Shown here in pieces: positions 1-11,772 of a stretch of DNA of 64,000 bases (within the stretch, counting starts at the first letter, position 1; each line of letters begins with the position of its first letter). The notes under the pieces are model-generated. The model saw only the letters and a program-made list of their open reading frames with translations, was not told where the DNA came from and did no database searches. Made by a program: the position numbers and the translations under genes. This DNA is from Epiperipatus broadwayi (lineage: Eukaryota > Onychophora > Udeonychophora > Euonychophora > Peripatidae): positions 7,961,750-8,025,749 of the forward strand of contig JAQFVV010012441.1 in assembly GCA_028023455.1 (NCBI GenBank), read 5' to 3'.

Positions 1-1090
1 GGAATAGTACATATATGTAAATAAAATTTAAGAATTTTCGGGCAATTATCATGCATAAGTGCTTCACATTAAACATTTTTAAGATTGGAAATCAAATAAG
101 TCTGTATATAGTCTTTAAACATTCTCTATCACAAAGACAAAAATCTCCACAGAAACAAACTTTAATAAAATCTTAATAATCGTGGTGTCTTGAACAAATT
201 TGAAAGGATTCTTTGACTGCAGAGCTATGAAAATCTTAATTACATATATTCTCTAAATAGTTACATAAAATTAAGATTTTTCAGTTTGAAATAATAGAGG
301 ATTTTTTTCTCATATATAATGAGATTTCCATGTTACGTACACAAGTAGTGTGTGTGTATATATGTATAAATTTAAAGCTAAAGGAAAAATAAAAATAAAC
401 ACAGACAAAATGTATATATGTATATAATTATTTTAAAAAAAATCTGGAATACTGAAAGATTAATTAAGTATTAACATTTTTGATTTTTTAATGTACTATA
501 AATTATTTAAAATTAAATATAAAAAAGCTCTATTTGGTACAAATATTTTTTTTCTGATTTGAACAAAAATCTAAATGTCTAATATAACAAAGAATACAGA
601 TTAATAACAGAGTTAATTTTATAATATGTTTTTATTTAAAAGATTAAGATTTTAAAGAATTAAAAAAAGAGAGAACAATAGTAATTTAGTTCTTATCTTG
701 TTTTATTAATTAAGCAAGAGGAAAAAATACTGTTATTCCTCCTGTTTATAAATTGCATAGTATTTACTATAAATAGTTAATTCAGTACAATTGTCATAAA
801 TGTGTAAAAAGTTTAACTTCAATAAACAATCGCTGGTCTTCATGCTGGTTGTGTTTGAAAAATAAACCAGGTTACTTCTCCATGATAGGTAGGAAGAAGA
901 TTCTATTTACCATAACAGAACTGAACTGAGTTGAGGACTACCAGCATTATTACTATGACCATCTATTAAGCAGATCATGTCAGACTAATAATCTATATGA
1001 GAACAGCTTTATATAGAGACTCCATAAATGCTATTATATATAAAATCCTCCAAATTCAGAACTAAACCAGACTAACCAACCCCCCCCTCT
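1..1090. other. AT-rich intergenic DNA, nothing recognised
   Basis: No open frame of note, no RNA gene and no clear repeat boundary is visible. The stretch holds short AT runs and poly-A/T tracts only. It ends in a run of C just before the inverted repeat at 1.09 kb. Confidence 0.5.
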
Positions 1091-1838
1091 CTAAAACCCA
1101 ATCAATGATTTCACTGCTACAGATAGACTTCTCAAGTGTAAAAAAAACTTTTAAATGAGTTAACTGCTTCAGAATAACACTTTTTTATAATAAAGATTCC
1201 TTCAATCTTCTTTCTATTTCATTTCTTTCAACGAAGACAATTTTGGTTTCATAAAAAAATACTGTGGCCTGTGTCTCTTTCAGGGATATAAAAAGTAGAA
1301 CTAAAATATTATGTACATTTATTCTTTCATTTAAGCTCAAAATACTCTAACCTTATTTCTAAACCTACTTCTATGTACCTTTATTTTTTCATTTAAGCTC
1401 AAATTACTCTTGATTGATATGTCTAATTTGAGTTAAATGATAGAATAAATGTAGATAAAAATAGGGTTAGAAATAAATATCTCAGTTATGCCTTATATAT
1501 CCATAAAAGAGATTAAGGTCAGAATAGTTTGACTTTAAATGAAAGACTAAAGATGGACAAAAATAGAGTTAGAAAGATACAGGCCACACTATTAATTTTG
1601 ACAGGCTAAAGTTGTCTTCTTTGGAAAAAATGAAATAATACAAAGAATTAAAGAATTTTTATTATGAAAAATTTATGATCCTGAAGCAATTAATTCATTA
1701 AAAGTTTTTTAAATATTATGGGTATGTGGGACATAAGTGAAATTGTAGGTAATATTCATTATAAATTTGTTATATCTTTTAGTCCTTTACACTTGAGAAG
1801 TCTACTTGTAGCAATGAAACTATTGGTTGTGTTTTAGA
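1091..1838. repeat. Long imperfect inverted repeat (about 370-bp arms)
   Basis: The left end (CTAAAACCCAATCAATGATTT, 1091-1111) is the reverse complement, with a few changes, of 1818-1838. Pairing continues inward through the 'acttctcaagtgtaaa' block (1128-1143 with about 1785-1800) and the 'ggcctgt' block (about 1267 with 1578), to a centre near 1.42-1.47 kb. No protein is encoded. It could be a foldback or MITE-like element, or two head-to-head copies of one short element. The arms are diverged, so it is old. Confidence 0.6.
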
Positions 1839-1937
1839 ATTTATTTTCTAGACTGCTTACGTTGTGAATGTGGAGTAATTTTGATTATTTTATTGACTAT
1901 TTAGCTTTAGGCTTTTAATTTTTGTATATATATATAA

Positions 1938-2330
1938 ATGACACAGTTTTTGTGTTAAACCGTGTAATTCTGGTTTTGAGGTAAATAGCATCCGCCATTG
2001 TCACAGTTAACTTTTCCAAGAAAAAACATTAGATCTCAAATAGTAATGAGATTGAGTATGAGGCAAAGAATAAAATTGGGCATGAAGTAGTTGAGCAGGT
2101 AAAGAGTAAGATTAAAGGTGAAGTATTTGATCATTCATTTATTCTGAATGCTCAACTATTTCATGCTCAACCTCATTCTTTACCTCACACTCAATCTCAT
2201 TACCATTTGAGATTAACGTTTTTTCTTCAAAATTAACCTTGACAATGACAGATGCTATTTCATCAAAACGTTGGGAATTAATCAAAACTAACACATGGTT
2301 TAACCCAAAACTAGTTTATTTACATCATAT
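1938..2330. repeat. Inverted-repeat element with hammerhead-like end motif
   Basis: The left half (GTGTTAAACC, AATAGCATC, CATTGTCA, ATGAGATTGAGT) is matched in reverse complement by the right half (ACTCAATCTCAT, TGACAATG, GATGCTATT, GGTTTAACCC), centred near 2.13 kb. In the right arm (about 2240-2275) the motif GATG-CTATTT-CATC followed by AAAACGTTGGG resembles stem II plus GAAA plus a short palindromic stem III of the Penelope-type hammerhead seen at 47.8 and 51.8 kb. The CUGAUGA box is not intact. No protein is encoded. Confidence 0.55.
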
Positions 2331-2339
2331 AACTCTGAA

Positions 2340-3470
2340 AACATTATATATATATATTGTAACGGTATATGCTGTTACATTAATTTAAAATTTAAATAAA
2401 TTTTTTCTTAAGTTCGTAAATAAAAGCAAAAAAAAATTTAAAGAGTTGTTAAACGTGTATACATATATATATTCACACAGATGCAAAACTTTAAAAATTA
2501 TCTTCTTTTTAAAAAAATATATATATACTTTTAGAAAAAAGTACAAGATCTAAAGATAAAATATTTTTGTAAATGGAAATGATTGTTTTATAAATTAATT
2601 GAAAAGCAAACTAGCCCTTGGGGCTCTTATATATTAAAAAGTCAGTTGAAAGATATAGATAGGAAAATAAAAAGAATTAGCTTGACCAATGGAAGCACCA
2701 AGCAACAAACGCTCTGACCCTAATGAAAATGAGTGACATTTTGTTCGTTGAATTCAGAGGAGTACCATAAAAGGAAAAATATTGAAATTAAGAACAGTTC
2801 CAGCTTGATTTTTGTGAGAAGAGCAATAAGATGCACTTGTCACTCTCTCTCACTTATTTCAAATAAAATGACCGTAAGACCAGGATTGAACCAGCTTAGG
2901 CCTCCTCCAGAACAACAGACCGGACTTCAAATAGAGACATCGCGGGAATTGGCACCAGGAACCATGATTCTCCTTCTGTAAGACATGAACTATAAAATTT
3001 AAAAATAATTAAGGACTTTCGTTCAAGCTTTTAATATTCAAACCTAAATTTTAAAATGAACTCTTATCTGACTTTCAAATTTCAAATTGATAATTAATGT
3101 TTAGATTTTATACATTTGAGTTTGCTAAAAAAAAATCACTCCCATTTTTTTTATTTCTATTAATATTTATTTGTATAAATTATTTAAATGCATTAAATGT
3201 AAGTTGAGTATTGACGCTTGCATAGATTCGTTCACGTTTAATTATGTTTTTGTTTTCATATTTGATTAAAATATATAGACATTTGGTAAATAATGATTTC
3301 TTACGTTGAATATCTAAAATATATTTATTCGTATGTCTTTTTAGTTATTGGTGTCAATGCAGCATCTTATGATGAATGCCATTGGGTTTCTTGTGAATTC
3401 CCTCTGCAATTACATCAATGACTTTATATTTTGATCATTTATGTTTATTTTGAAATGATTTTGAGCTGGT
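2340..3470. other. Non-coding stretch with a possible SINE-like B box
   Basis: Most of it is featureless AT-rich DNA. Around 2880-2915 the minus strand reads GGTTCAATCC, a perfect Pol III B box, within a less AT-rich patch (about 2820-2980). That patch also gives an 82-codon open frame (2733-2981) resembling no family I know. A degenerate SINE is possible, but no A box or tail could be placed. Confidence 0.3.
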
Positions 3471-3996
3471 AATCTATGTAGTCGATCTATGCTCAACATT
3501 AAAAAACAAACTTTTATAAATCCATCTGTGCGAACTTATATAAATATTAAATTTAAGTCGGGCATGAATAGCTATATAGATTTGTAAAGTTATATTAATT
3601 AATTAGGGGAGGGTAATCTTAGGTTATTTGTTTTGTAGTTAAATTAGGCCAATGGATTGGATATATTGGTGTAATTAGTAGATGTAGTATGAGGTTCGCT
3701 ATGTGCAGGATCTCCAGTATACGCCGCACACCCCCTGTTTGGGATAGTAAGACGGAAGACGCACTCCCTTCCTATGGAGTTTTTTTTTTATTGTCTTCTC
3801 TAACCATGCTGTTCAGGTGTACATTCCTGACAGTACGGTATTTTTTGTGCAGATGGATTGACGCCGGTTTGACTGCGAACTTTCGGCCTAAGGTTAAATA
3901 AGGGATAGAATATTTTCTTTTCAAATGCAAATCTATGTAGTTTATTCATACTCGACAATCTTAAAATAAATATAAAATTCATCTGTGTGGACGATT
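3471..3996. repeat. Pair of about 67-bp direct repeats flanking 390 bp
   Basis: The segments at 3471-3537 and 3930-3996 share AATCTATGTAG, an ATGCTC/ATACTC-CAA block and CATCTGTG in the same order and strand. The DNA between is locally GC-richer and holds a 70-codon frame (3689-3901) with no recognised homology. Possibilities are a small LTR-like or retrozyme-like unit bounded by direct repeats, or two copies of a dispersed repeat. No primer-binding site or polypurine tract was identified. Confidence 0.4.
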
Positions 3997-4189
3997 TAAA
4001 ATCTTAATATAATAAATTAAATTAAAAGAATATTAAAATCTAAATTAATAAATGTTATTCCTCAAATTTTAAAAATGATTATATATGTGCATAAATAAAT
4101 GTTGTTTGTGTGTTAATTACTGGCAGTAGCTGTTATTTTTTTATATTTAAGATACAAATTAAACAAAGTTATATTTTAAAGTTATATAT

Positions 4190-4400
4190 TATTATCTCTG
4201 CGTCTTCACTGAGCTAGTGACTTGGGCTAACGGTCTAAATAATAAATAAAAGTTGGATCTTTAACAGCGCATATCTGCCTACTCTATAAATTTTCTAGGT
4301 TCACATGCCTAGATGGCGCCCTTGTCAGCAGATACAGTAAGACTATAAGCTTCGATCCTTTTTCCGACCATTATAATATATATATATATATACCAGTTAT
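4190..4400 (+). repeat. Possible degenerate tRNA-derived SINE
   Basis: AGCTTCGATCCTT at 4348-4360 is close to the Pol III B box, and 'gagctagtgacttgg' (about 4210) is a loose A-box match. The spacing between them is far larger than in a tRNA, so either the head is interrupted or the A box is spurious. An (AT)n run follows. Confidence 0.3.
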
Positions 4401-4499
4401 GCTTTGAAACAGACATTCTGTGCCAAAAGTTAACTCAGCAAATTAATAAACTAATTTATTTTAACCCCACTTTGGCCGTATATAAGCATAAATATTTAT

Positions 4500-4710
4500 T
4501 TTCAGAATTTTAAAATATAAAATATCACTTTTTCAAATTTATATAATTAGAAGGCTTAAGTATATATGTTATAAAATAGAAATTAGTTATATAATATACA
4601 GAAAAAAAGATTTACTTGCAAAAAAAAAAATCAAATATGGAGACATAATATTTGCTAGGCTCTGTTCAAAAATTTGTCAGGTGAAGTTGATGTGGAATGG
4701 GTTAATATAA
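4500..4710 (+). repeat. Dispersed repeat, copy 1 (matches 58.64-58.81 kb inverted)
   Basis: The blocks GGCTTAAGTATATATGTTA, ATAGAAATTAGTTATAT, TTTGCTAGGCTCTGTTCAAA and the poly-A next to ATCAAATATGGAGA all recur in the same order on the opposite strand at about 58,640-58,810. The shared length is about 170 bp with many substitutions. Class is unknown. The internal poly-A suggests a retroposed or tandem-retroposed origin. Confidence 0.55.
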
Positions 4711-5760
4711 ACTTCAAGAGTCTCTACATATTTTATTTTTATATATTAAAATATCAGCTACCCAAAATATTGAATAAAACATGTTACATATTGTAATAAT
4801 TTATTATAGTATATTTAACATTTCATCAGTTACACTTTGTTATTACAGAGAATAAATAGTCATGGTTAAGCTAATGTTTTATTAATCACTACTTAATTAA
4901 ACTAATATATTTATTTTATCCAAACTTGGTACAAGTTGGTGCTTAATGTTATTGATACTTTGATAAACAATATTTGTTTGATTCTTCACTCGTAGATACT
5001 TTATTCTAGTACAATTTGATGTTGGAATTTATGATTCAATAATACTTTAGGCTTAACAAAATGGTGTTATTTAAATATTCATTCCATTACAAAATTTGAT
5101 GATACAAGTGTGACTTAAATAAAATCAATTATCTGAGGTATTAATATATATAAATTGGAGTACTTCATATTCTTATACATTAAAAAATTTGATGCTTTAA
5201 TATATGGCTTAAATAGAAATCAGTTAGTTAAGATTGTCTAATAATTAATTTTATTACGATATATATATAAACATGATTTTATTCAAAGCTGAGTTGATTT
5301 ATAAATATAAACACATTATCTAAACCATGTATTTTCAATAAACTGTCAAAGCAATTTCTATAAATAAAAGATGGATTTTTCCTTATTTTTGCACTACTTT
5401 AGAGGAATCTATCTTTGACTTATAGAAGTTGCCTTGACAACTTAGGATTCATAATTTAAATTACATTTATATAAATTTAGTAAAATTAATTTTATCTAGT
5501 TTAGTGTTTGGAACTTTAAAAAAATGTATCTTTCCATAATAAGTTAACCTTTAGTCTTCATTAATAAACTCAGAAAATATTTAAGTTTTAATTTTCAAAA
5601 TTAATTAGAGGTAATCCATTTTCATTATTTTACTTTATATATTAAGTAATTTAAAAAAAAAAAAAAAACGATTAAATCTATGTTTTTAAACTGCAGATTT
5701 TCTTTTTTAAAAACAAACAAACTGTAATTTAAATGTAAAAAGATAAAGAAAAAATTATAA
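4711..5760. other. AT-rich intergenic DNA, nothing recognised
   Basis: No open frame, no RNA-like fold and no repeat boundary was found. There is a poly-A run near 5652. Confidence 0.45.
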
Positions 5761-5989
5761 GCTCAATATAAACCTTCCTACCAATGGAAAATATTACATC
5801 ATATTACAATAATTTTTGCTTGTTTGTTTTTACAATTTAGAGTTGCTTTGACACTCTTGTAACCAATCTAGAACGTTATAGAACTTTTATCTTGATTGTA
5901 ATAACTGTATGGCTATCAATCACTATCCCATTGCTCCAAGTATACATTTCTGTTTAGTAACATACTCTTTTTATTTCATCACTGCTATG

Positions 5990-6965
5990 CCACTTAAGAT
6001 TAGTTTCAATAACTAATAGGTGCCAGATGGTAGTGCTTAATAAATCCATATTTAATGCTATCTTATCCAATATTCCCAGTGACTAGTTTCTGGCTTATGA
6101 CTTTCATTTGTGTAGAGCTTTGGAATTAAGAACAGAGCATGTGGACCTTTAGGATCTAACACTTTCTAGCAATGATCTCTGTGTTACTATCAAGCTATCA
6201 GCTTAAATTGAAAGCTATATGTTTTCAATGTAAGCCAATCTACTTCTATGGTCATATAAAAGTGAAATCAGTTAAATATCTATATACTATGGTTTCAGTA
6301 GTTTTTTAACATCTACAGACACTTTCACGGCCAAGATTGGTCTAAAACTAACAAAATCAAATAGCACCAGCTCATAAATTACTATTCAACAGAATACTCT
6401 TTTTCTTTTCCTACTTCTACACCACTTAAGGTAAGCTTTGTTAACTAATAGATGTCACATAGTAGTATTTAATAAATCCCTAATTCCAGAATAGTCTCTA
6501 GCTTATGTCTTTCATATCTTGGAATCATGCAACTACAATTTAAGGATCTAATGCATTTTTCTATAAATTATCTTATTTCTCTTTTACTATTTTAATATTA
6601 GTTTTACTGTTTCAAGATACAATCAGGGTATATTGTGGGATACAATGGATAGGAATATATTAAACACTATTGCATGACATTGAACTTATATTATGGCACA
6701 GCAATGATGAAAAAAAAGTGCTTGCTGAACAGTAATAAGCAAACTGGAGTCATGTGATATTTTGTTTTCATACCAATCTTGGCACAAAATAGAGGTATGT
6801 ATAGATGTTAAAAAATTAAGGACATCATGATATATAAATAGTAAACTGTCATAAATATTCATATGTGATGATCAAAGATTCAAAACTGCTCAGTGAAAAA
6901 AGCCATAAGCTAGAAAACAGTTTAAGAATATTGAATAGAGTAATATTAGATAAGGATTAACTATG
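5990..6965. repeat. Cluster of degenerate copies of the 11.8/27.0-kb hammerhead family
   Basis: Two minus-oriented copies (about 6021-6175 and 6439-6575) are direct repeats of each other, sharing TAATAAATCC, AGT(G/C)...CT(A/G)GCTTATG and the 'tttaaggatctaa' or 'tttaggatctaa' block. A plus-oriented copy lies at about 6690-6960. The hammerhead-core descendants are at 6066-6112 (minus, CAGAAACTAGT), 6481-6522 (minus) and 6888-6932 (plus, AAGCCATAAGCTAGAAAAC). Segments near 6305-6365 and 6750-6830 pair as inverted repeats around CCAAGATTGGT. All copies are too diverged to be active. Confidence 0.5.
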
Positions 6966-7470
6966 CATAATCATTTGGAATCAATTAATAAAACTTTTAC
7001 AATAAATATATAGACATGGACAATAAAATTTCATTTTGTGTTTAAATGATTAATTATTATAAAATTGTATAGATGTGTTTTATATAATTCATGGTTTCTC
7101 TTTGTCATATTGCATGCAATTAGTCTCATAGACTTTTTATTAGTTTTTTTTAATTTTGTGTAAAGTTTTAATATTCTTTTGACAATCTATTTAGTGATCA
7201 TAAATTGAATAACGTGCATATAGAAATAAATACTAATACCAAAATTTGACCAGAAAAGTATTCTAATGTTAAATTGTTACAAATTATTTTTAAAAAAAAA
7301 ATGAAGGAGAAATCAATAAATGCTTGGTAAAAATCATTGTGAATTTTTCTGTGATGAATAGATATTTTGGTAGGAGTGTGTGTAAATACCACCATTCTAT
7401 GGATATCAAATGCTGATGATCAGCAACTAGAAAGCATTTTCTTGGAATATCTTCATATAATCATATATAT

Positions 7471-7673
7471 ATTATAACAATTCCTTCATATATACATCAA
7501 TGCAAACAATTTTTCTACACCTTTATTTTCCTTACAGTTTATTTTTTTTTACTTAAAAGCAGAAAAGAAGTAGAGCTCTGATGAAAACTGCTGGACAGTC
7601 GAAACTGTAAGGAAAATAAAGAAGGTGGAGAAAATTTGTTTGCATTGATGTGTATATGAAGGAATTGTTATAA
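7471..7673. repeat. 203-bp hairpin element with hammerhead-like loop
   Basis: The arms (7471-7540 and 7602-7673) are near-perfect reverse complements over about 70 bp, for example TTACAGTTT with AAACTGTAA, and ATCAATGCAAACAA with TTGTTTGCATTGAT. The roughly 60-nt loop contains CTGATGA followed by ACTG/CAGT and then GAAAC. Related elements lie at 9.0 kb and 15.8 kb. It encodes no protein and is non-autonomous. Confidence 0.75.
7578..7612 (+). ncRNA. Hammerhead-ribozyme-like core
   Basis: CTGATGA (7578-7584) is followed by a small hairpin (ACTG, loop CTGGA, CAGT) and GAAAC (7601-7605). This is the order and spacing of the hammerhead core: box 1, stem II, box 2. The G-C pair normally closing stem II is replaced by an A/C mismatch, and a convincing stem I could not be built. 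It is therefore best called a decayed hammerhead. Confidence 0.5.
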
Positions 7674-8951
7674 GAAATATATATTAATATAATCAACATG
7701 GATTCAGAAAAGGTTTCAAAAAGTTAGTAATGCACACAGATGATAACTTTGCTAAAAAGTGTTCTAGAAAAACAGGCAAACTAAATAAAGCATCAGTCTA
7801 TGACATTATTTTAAAAAATATCATTTCTGGAAGTAGAAGATCAAAAATTGACTATTAACATCAAAATACAAAAAAATATGCAAAACATATCTCAATATTA
7901 AAAAAGACATTGCCTCCACAATATACTTAAACCATACACATTTACAAATTTGTATATTACAACAAAGATTCTAAGAATAGTTTTTGCTGTTAGAGAAAAG
8001 AAATATAATAATTATTAGATAGACAGTTGCAGAAATAGTTAAAATAAATTTCTAAACACAACAATGGAGATACAAAATGCTGTAAAACTATTCTTGAAAA
8101 ATACAGTAAAGGAAAATAAAGGTAAATAAACAAACAAACAAAAAATAATAAAAAAAACTCCCAATGTCAACTGGCTGAGATGTGCTGGAAAATGTATAAA
8201 TCAAATAAAAGTGATACATGAAGAATGCAAATAATTTCTAGAATTTGCAATAGTTATGATATTTAAACTATTTCAGTTCTTAGTAACCTTTTTTTAAAGA
8301 TAATGATATGTCATATCTTTTCAGTCCCACTCTCTCAAATAAAGGATTAGAAGTGGTTTTTATAATAATAAAAAATGATAAAATCTGTGCAAAGTAATCA
8401 ATATCACTTTAAGTTAAAGGTAAAACATAAGTATGTTATGACACCTCACTTCAGAAAGGATATTTATTACATTATACAACAATTGTCTATCTCACAAATC
8501 TTTTATTTCAGCTGAAAACAGTGATACTCAACCATTAATGCATCAGTAATCAGATGACCACCTGTATGTAGTCTGGATAGACTATTTAAAAAATTGTTAA
8601 TCTTGCTTAAAAATCTGAAAGTTAACATGAAAAGAATTCCAAAGTTACACACATTTGAATGCCAGAGCATGATCAATACAAATGAATGCACTAATCTTAA
8701 ATAATAATAATAATATTGAATCTAAGAAGTCCATGTTAACACTGTCTATGACTCATAACTGGCCATGATCTGTAAACTTTTCTTAAATAAAGGTCTGTGG
8801 TCTCTTGTTGACTACTTTATTAGTGATTGTTTAAGTAGACATTTAGTAATAATACTTAGAATACTGGTCTTTTGATGAAATCACTCACACATACAATATT
8901 GACTATATTAATTATATATATAAAAATCTTTTGTGATAAAATCACAAATTT

Positions 8952-9256
8952 TTATATAAATGCAATTTATCCACTACTTTGAACACTTTTTAGCAAAAAC
9001 CCTTTTATTGTACCTATATGCATACATAATCTTATGATGTTTCCACTATCCTGCAGTCTTTTTCAGGACCAATTTTACTTTAATTTTTTAAAAATAAAAA
9101 ATAAAAAATGTTTTTTTTACTTTTAAAAAAATTAGAATTGGCTCTGAAGAAGACTGCAAGATAATCGAAATGTAAGATTGTGGATGCATATAGATACAAT
9201 AAAAGGTTTTTGCTAAAAAGTGTTCAAAAGTAATGGATAAATTGCATTTATATAAG
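8952..9256. repeat. 305-bp inverted repeat, hammerhead-like core in both arms
   Basis: The left arm (about 8952-9075) and right arm (about 9133-9256) pair through AAATGCAATTTATCCA, GAACACTTTTTAGCAAAAA and TATATGCAT. Each arm carries a hammerhead-like remnant on its own inward strand. The right arm (plus) has CTGAAGA (9144-9150), which fits the CUGANGA consensus, then GAAA at 9167-9170. The left arm (minus, about 9030-9075) has CTGAAAA...GAAAC. The centre is a run of T/A. Confidence 0.65.
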
Positions 9257-9259
9257 ATA

Positions 9260-10200
9260 TTACAGCAAAATAAAGAAAGTGGTGAATTTGATAATATCAC
9301 CAATTTTTATTAGTTAAACATCTTTAGGGCACTAAAAATGAACTAAATTCCATTCCATTCTTTTGATAGATAAAAGGATTCAACTGTTAATACTGAGAAT
9401 TTAAATATGTGATTTTCTAATAAAAATTAAATTTAGAACATTATTTAACACTGCTTTTCTTTCTAATAGAATATGTATTAATATTGACAAATTTTTCTCC
9501 ACTACATCATAAAAATAATGTATATATATTTTATATTTTAAAGAAATGATTTGATTTAATTTGGTGACTAATGCCCTAAAAAGCAAAAACAAAATTTCTT
9601 TCTTGGATCACAGTTTTGATTAAAATATGTAACTTTAAATAAAAATGTGAGGTGTCCATAAATTAGCTAATTCAAGCAATACAATTTGTGATTAAATCAA
9701 ATATTTCATTATTCTTGAATTTTTAGTGCATAGATCATCAAATTAAATAAAAGCATTTCTTAAAAAATATTTTCTATATCTGTTCTGAACGTAATAATGC
9801 CAACTTTAAAGTGAGGAAAGCCTGGCTTAACACCAAGGATAGATATTCTATCAATAAAAAAGAATCCTGTATCCCCCTTTCAAAAAAGTGGCTCATCTGA
9901 ATGAAATTATTTACAATTCAAATATTATGTGAATTCTCTATTTTTGGTTATTCTCTTATAAACATTACAAGCCCCTCTTACAATCAGTGCTATATTTATG
10001 ATTACTTAGTAGTCGAAACGATGTTAAGCATACCAAACTTTTCTGTAGCTACTTTGTACATCTTTATTTTTTAAATTACATTTTCTGAGAAAGAGTTTAA
10101 CAAAGTTTTTGAAATTATATTATTATTATTTTAAGTAAAAAAGCAAGTTTTATATAAACAATCCAAAGAAAATTAAGATTTATTCTTTATTTGTTAATTA
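9260..10200. other. AT-rich intergenic DNA, nothing recognised
   Basis: No supported gene or repeat. Short open frames on the minus strand are compositional. Confidence 0.45.
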
Positions 10201-10202
10201 AC

Positions 10203-10313
10203 TTTTTTTTTTCCATATGTCATAGCATTGGCCGAGACGCGAACCCACAACCGTCTGCAACCAACTACTTGCTTGCAAAGCGGCTGCGATGACCTCTCGG
10301 CTAACAACGCTTG
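10203..10313 (-). repeat. tRNA-derived SINE (class II tRNA-like head)
   Basis: On the minus strand the head reads GCGTTG, then TTAGCCGAGAGGTCA (A box), GGGTTCGCGTCTC (B box) and CCAATGC, which can close an acceptor-like stem with GCGTTG. It continues with CTATGACATATGG and an oligo-A tail. A second copy is at 21.43 kb on the plus strand with the same tail. The A box and long variable arm look like a Leu/Ser-type tRNA. The element relies on a LINE for mobility. Confidence 0.75.
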
Positions 10314-10589
10314 ACAATTTGTCAATGCTTTAAAACAACTTTCTCAAATTAAAGGGAATTATTATGTTAAAAAAATATATTAAAAACTGACAAGAATTTT
10401 ATTTTTATTAACAGGATTTTTGCCAATTGCAACATTGTTGCATAATTAGTCATTTTGTATTAATATGTTGTTATTGCTATTGACTTCATTTTTCTTTGTT
10501 ATTTTGCAATAATTTTGCCAGTTCATTTTTTTTTTTTTTTCTGGCAATAGAGATTGGAACTAAAATTATTAATTTAAAGAAAAATGAAG

Positions 10590-11440
10590 ACATTAGTATC
10601 ACACAGACCTTATACAAATATCATCCAAACTTCAAATTTAAAGGAAGTTAACAATGCTCTGATTGGTAGATTATTTAGCCTTAGGCTTTTCTGAATTTTT
10701 TTTCTCATAGTATTTCCAAAAGAAAAATTGTAATTTTCATTAATTTTACATATATAAGCTTATCTTATTTATGTAATATATTTCTAAAATATGTATTTTA
10801 AATTTAAAAAAAATGTGATTATAATTACATTTTATATGATAATGCTTGTTTTTAGGAAGACAAATAGTGAAAACCATAATTACAATAAAGCAGAAGTTGT
10901 TACTACTGGCTAAAAAAAGTTTTGTGATAATAAGTTCAATTTTAAAAGATCTTTTCATTCTTTTATGATGTCTCAACTAAAATTCATTTTCATTTTAAAA
11001 ATGGAATTCAAATATGAAATTTTTCATTCAATAATTTTTATGAATAGGCAAGGTTACAATCCAGTATCAAGAATCATTATTATCATTATATATACAGTTT
11101 AGTACTTTATTTTTCTATTTCGCAAAGTTCAAATATTAACTTTCACAATGTCATTTATTTGTAAATTTATAATAAATAATGTTAAAATTATCAAAATATG
11201 ATATAAATAATGATGTAATTATAAAGATAAAATGTTACAAATATGATTGAAACTGCCATTAGACCATTTATTAAAAGAATGGGAGAAGTTGAGGAGTTGA
11301 TGAGTTATGGCAATAATTTAAAAAAGCAAATTTTACACAAACAATTTAAAGGAAAATTAAGATTTCATCATTCCTTTAAATTTCTTCCTCAAATTAAAAT
11401 AAAGTGTTTTCTTAAAAATATAATGGTATCTACTATACAT
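10590..11440 (+). repeat. Unclassified dispersed repeat, copy 1 (matches 35.33-36.11 kb)
   Basis: A colinear series of blocks is shared with 35.33-36.11 kb: CTGATTGGTAGATT, ATGTGATTATAATTACATTT, AAAATTCATTTTCATTTTA, ATGGAATTCAAATA, TTCATTCAATAATTTTTA, GCAAAGTTCAAATATTA and AAAATGTTACAAATATGATT. The copies are strongly diverged but clearly homologous over about 750 bp. A 67-codon frame (11243-11446) lies at the 3' end and resembles nothing I know. It is not bounded by inverted repeats that I can see. Confidence 0.65.
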
Positions 11441-11772
11441 GGCTAAAAGTTTACAGAACTGATACAAATGTAGTTTAAAATGCAGCCTGCAACAATGTTA
11501 GCAGACCTACCCTGAATAAATTGCATTGTTAAAATTGAGTTACAAAATTTGTAAAAAATCCATTCTGCAGAAATAGATTTGACTGAAATAAAGAGTAATC
11601 TTAAGCTAAATGAAAACATTTAAAACTTCAAAACAATTTCTAATAGAATGATCTTCTCAACATACATACTATGCCTTAATCTCCTCTATTGTTCATTATT
11701 AATAGCATTCTTAGAATCTTTTTCCAAATATTAGAAATACCATTTCTTATGCTTACACAAGCTGTTTACCCA

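Noticed and set aside
3471-3996. A small LTR retrotransposon
   Set aside because: The 67-bp direct repeats are diverged, with no TG...CA ends, primer-binding site or coding content.
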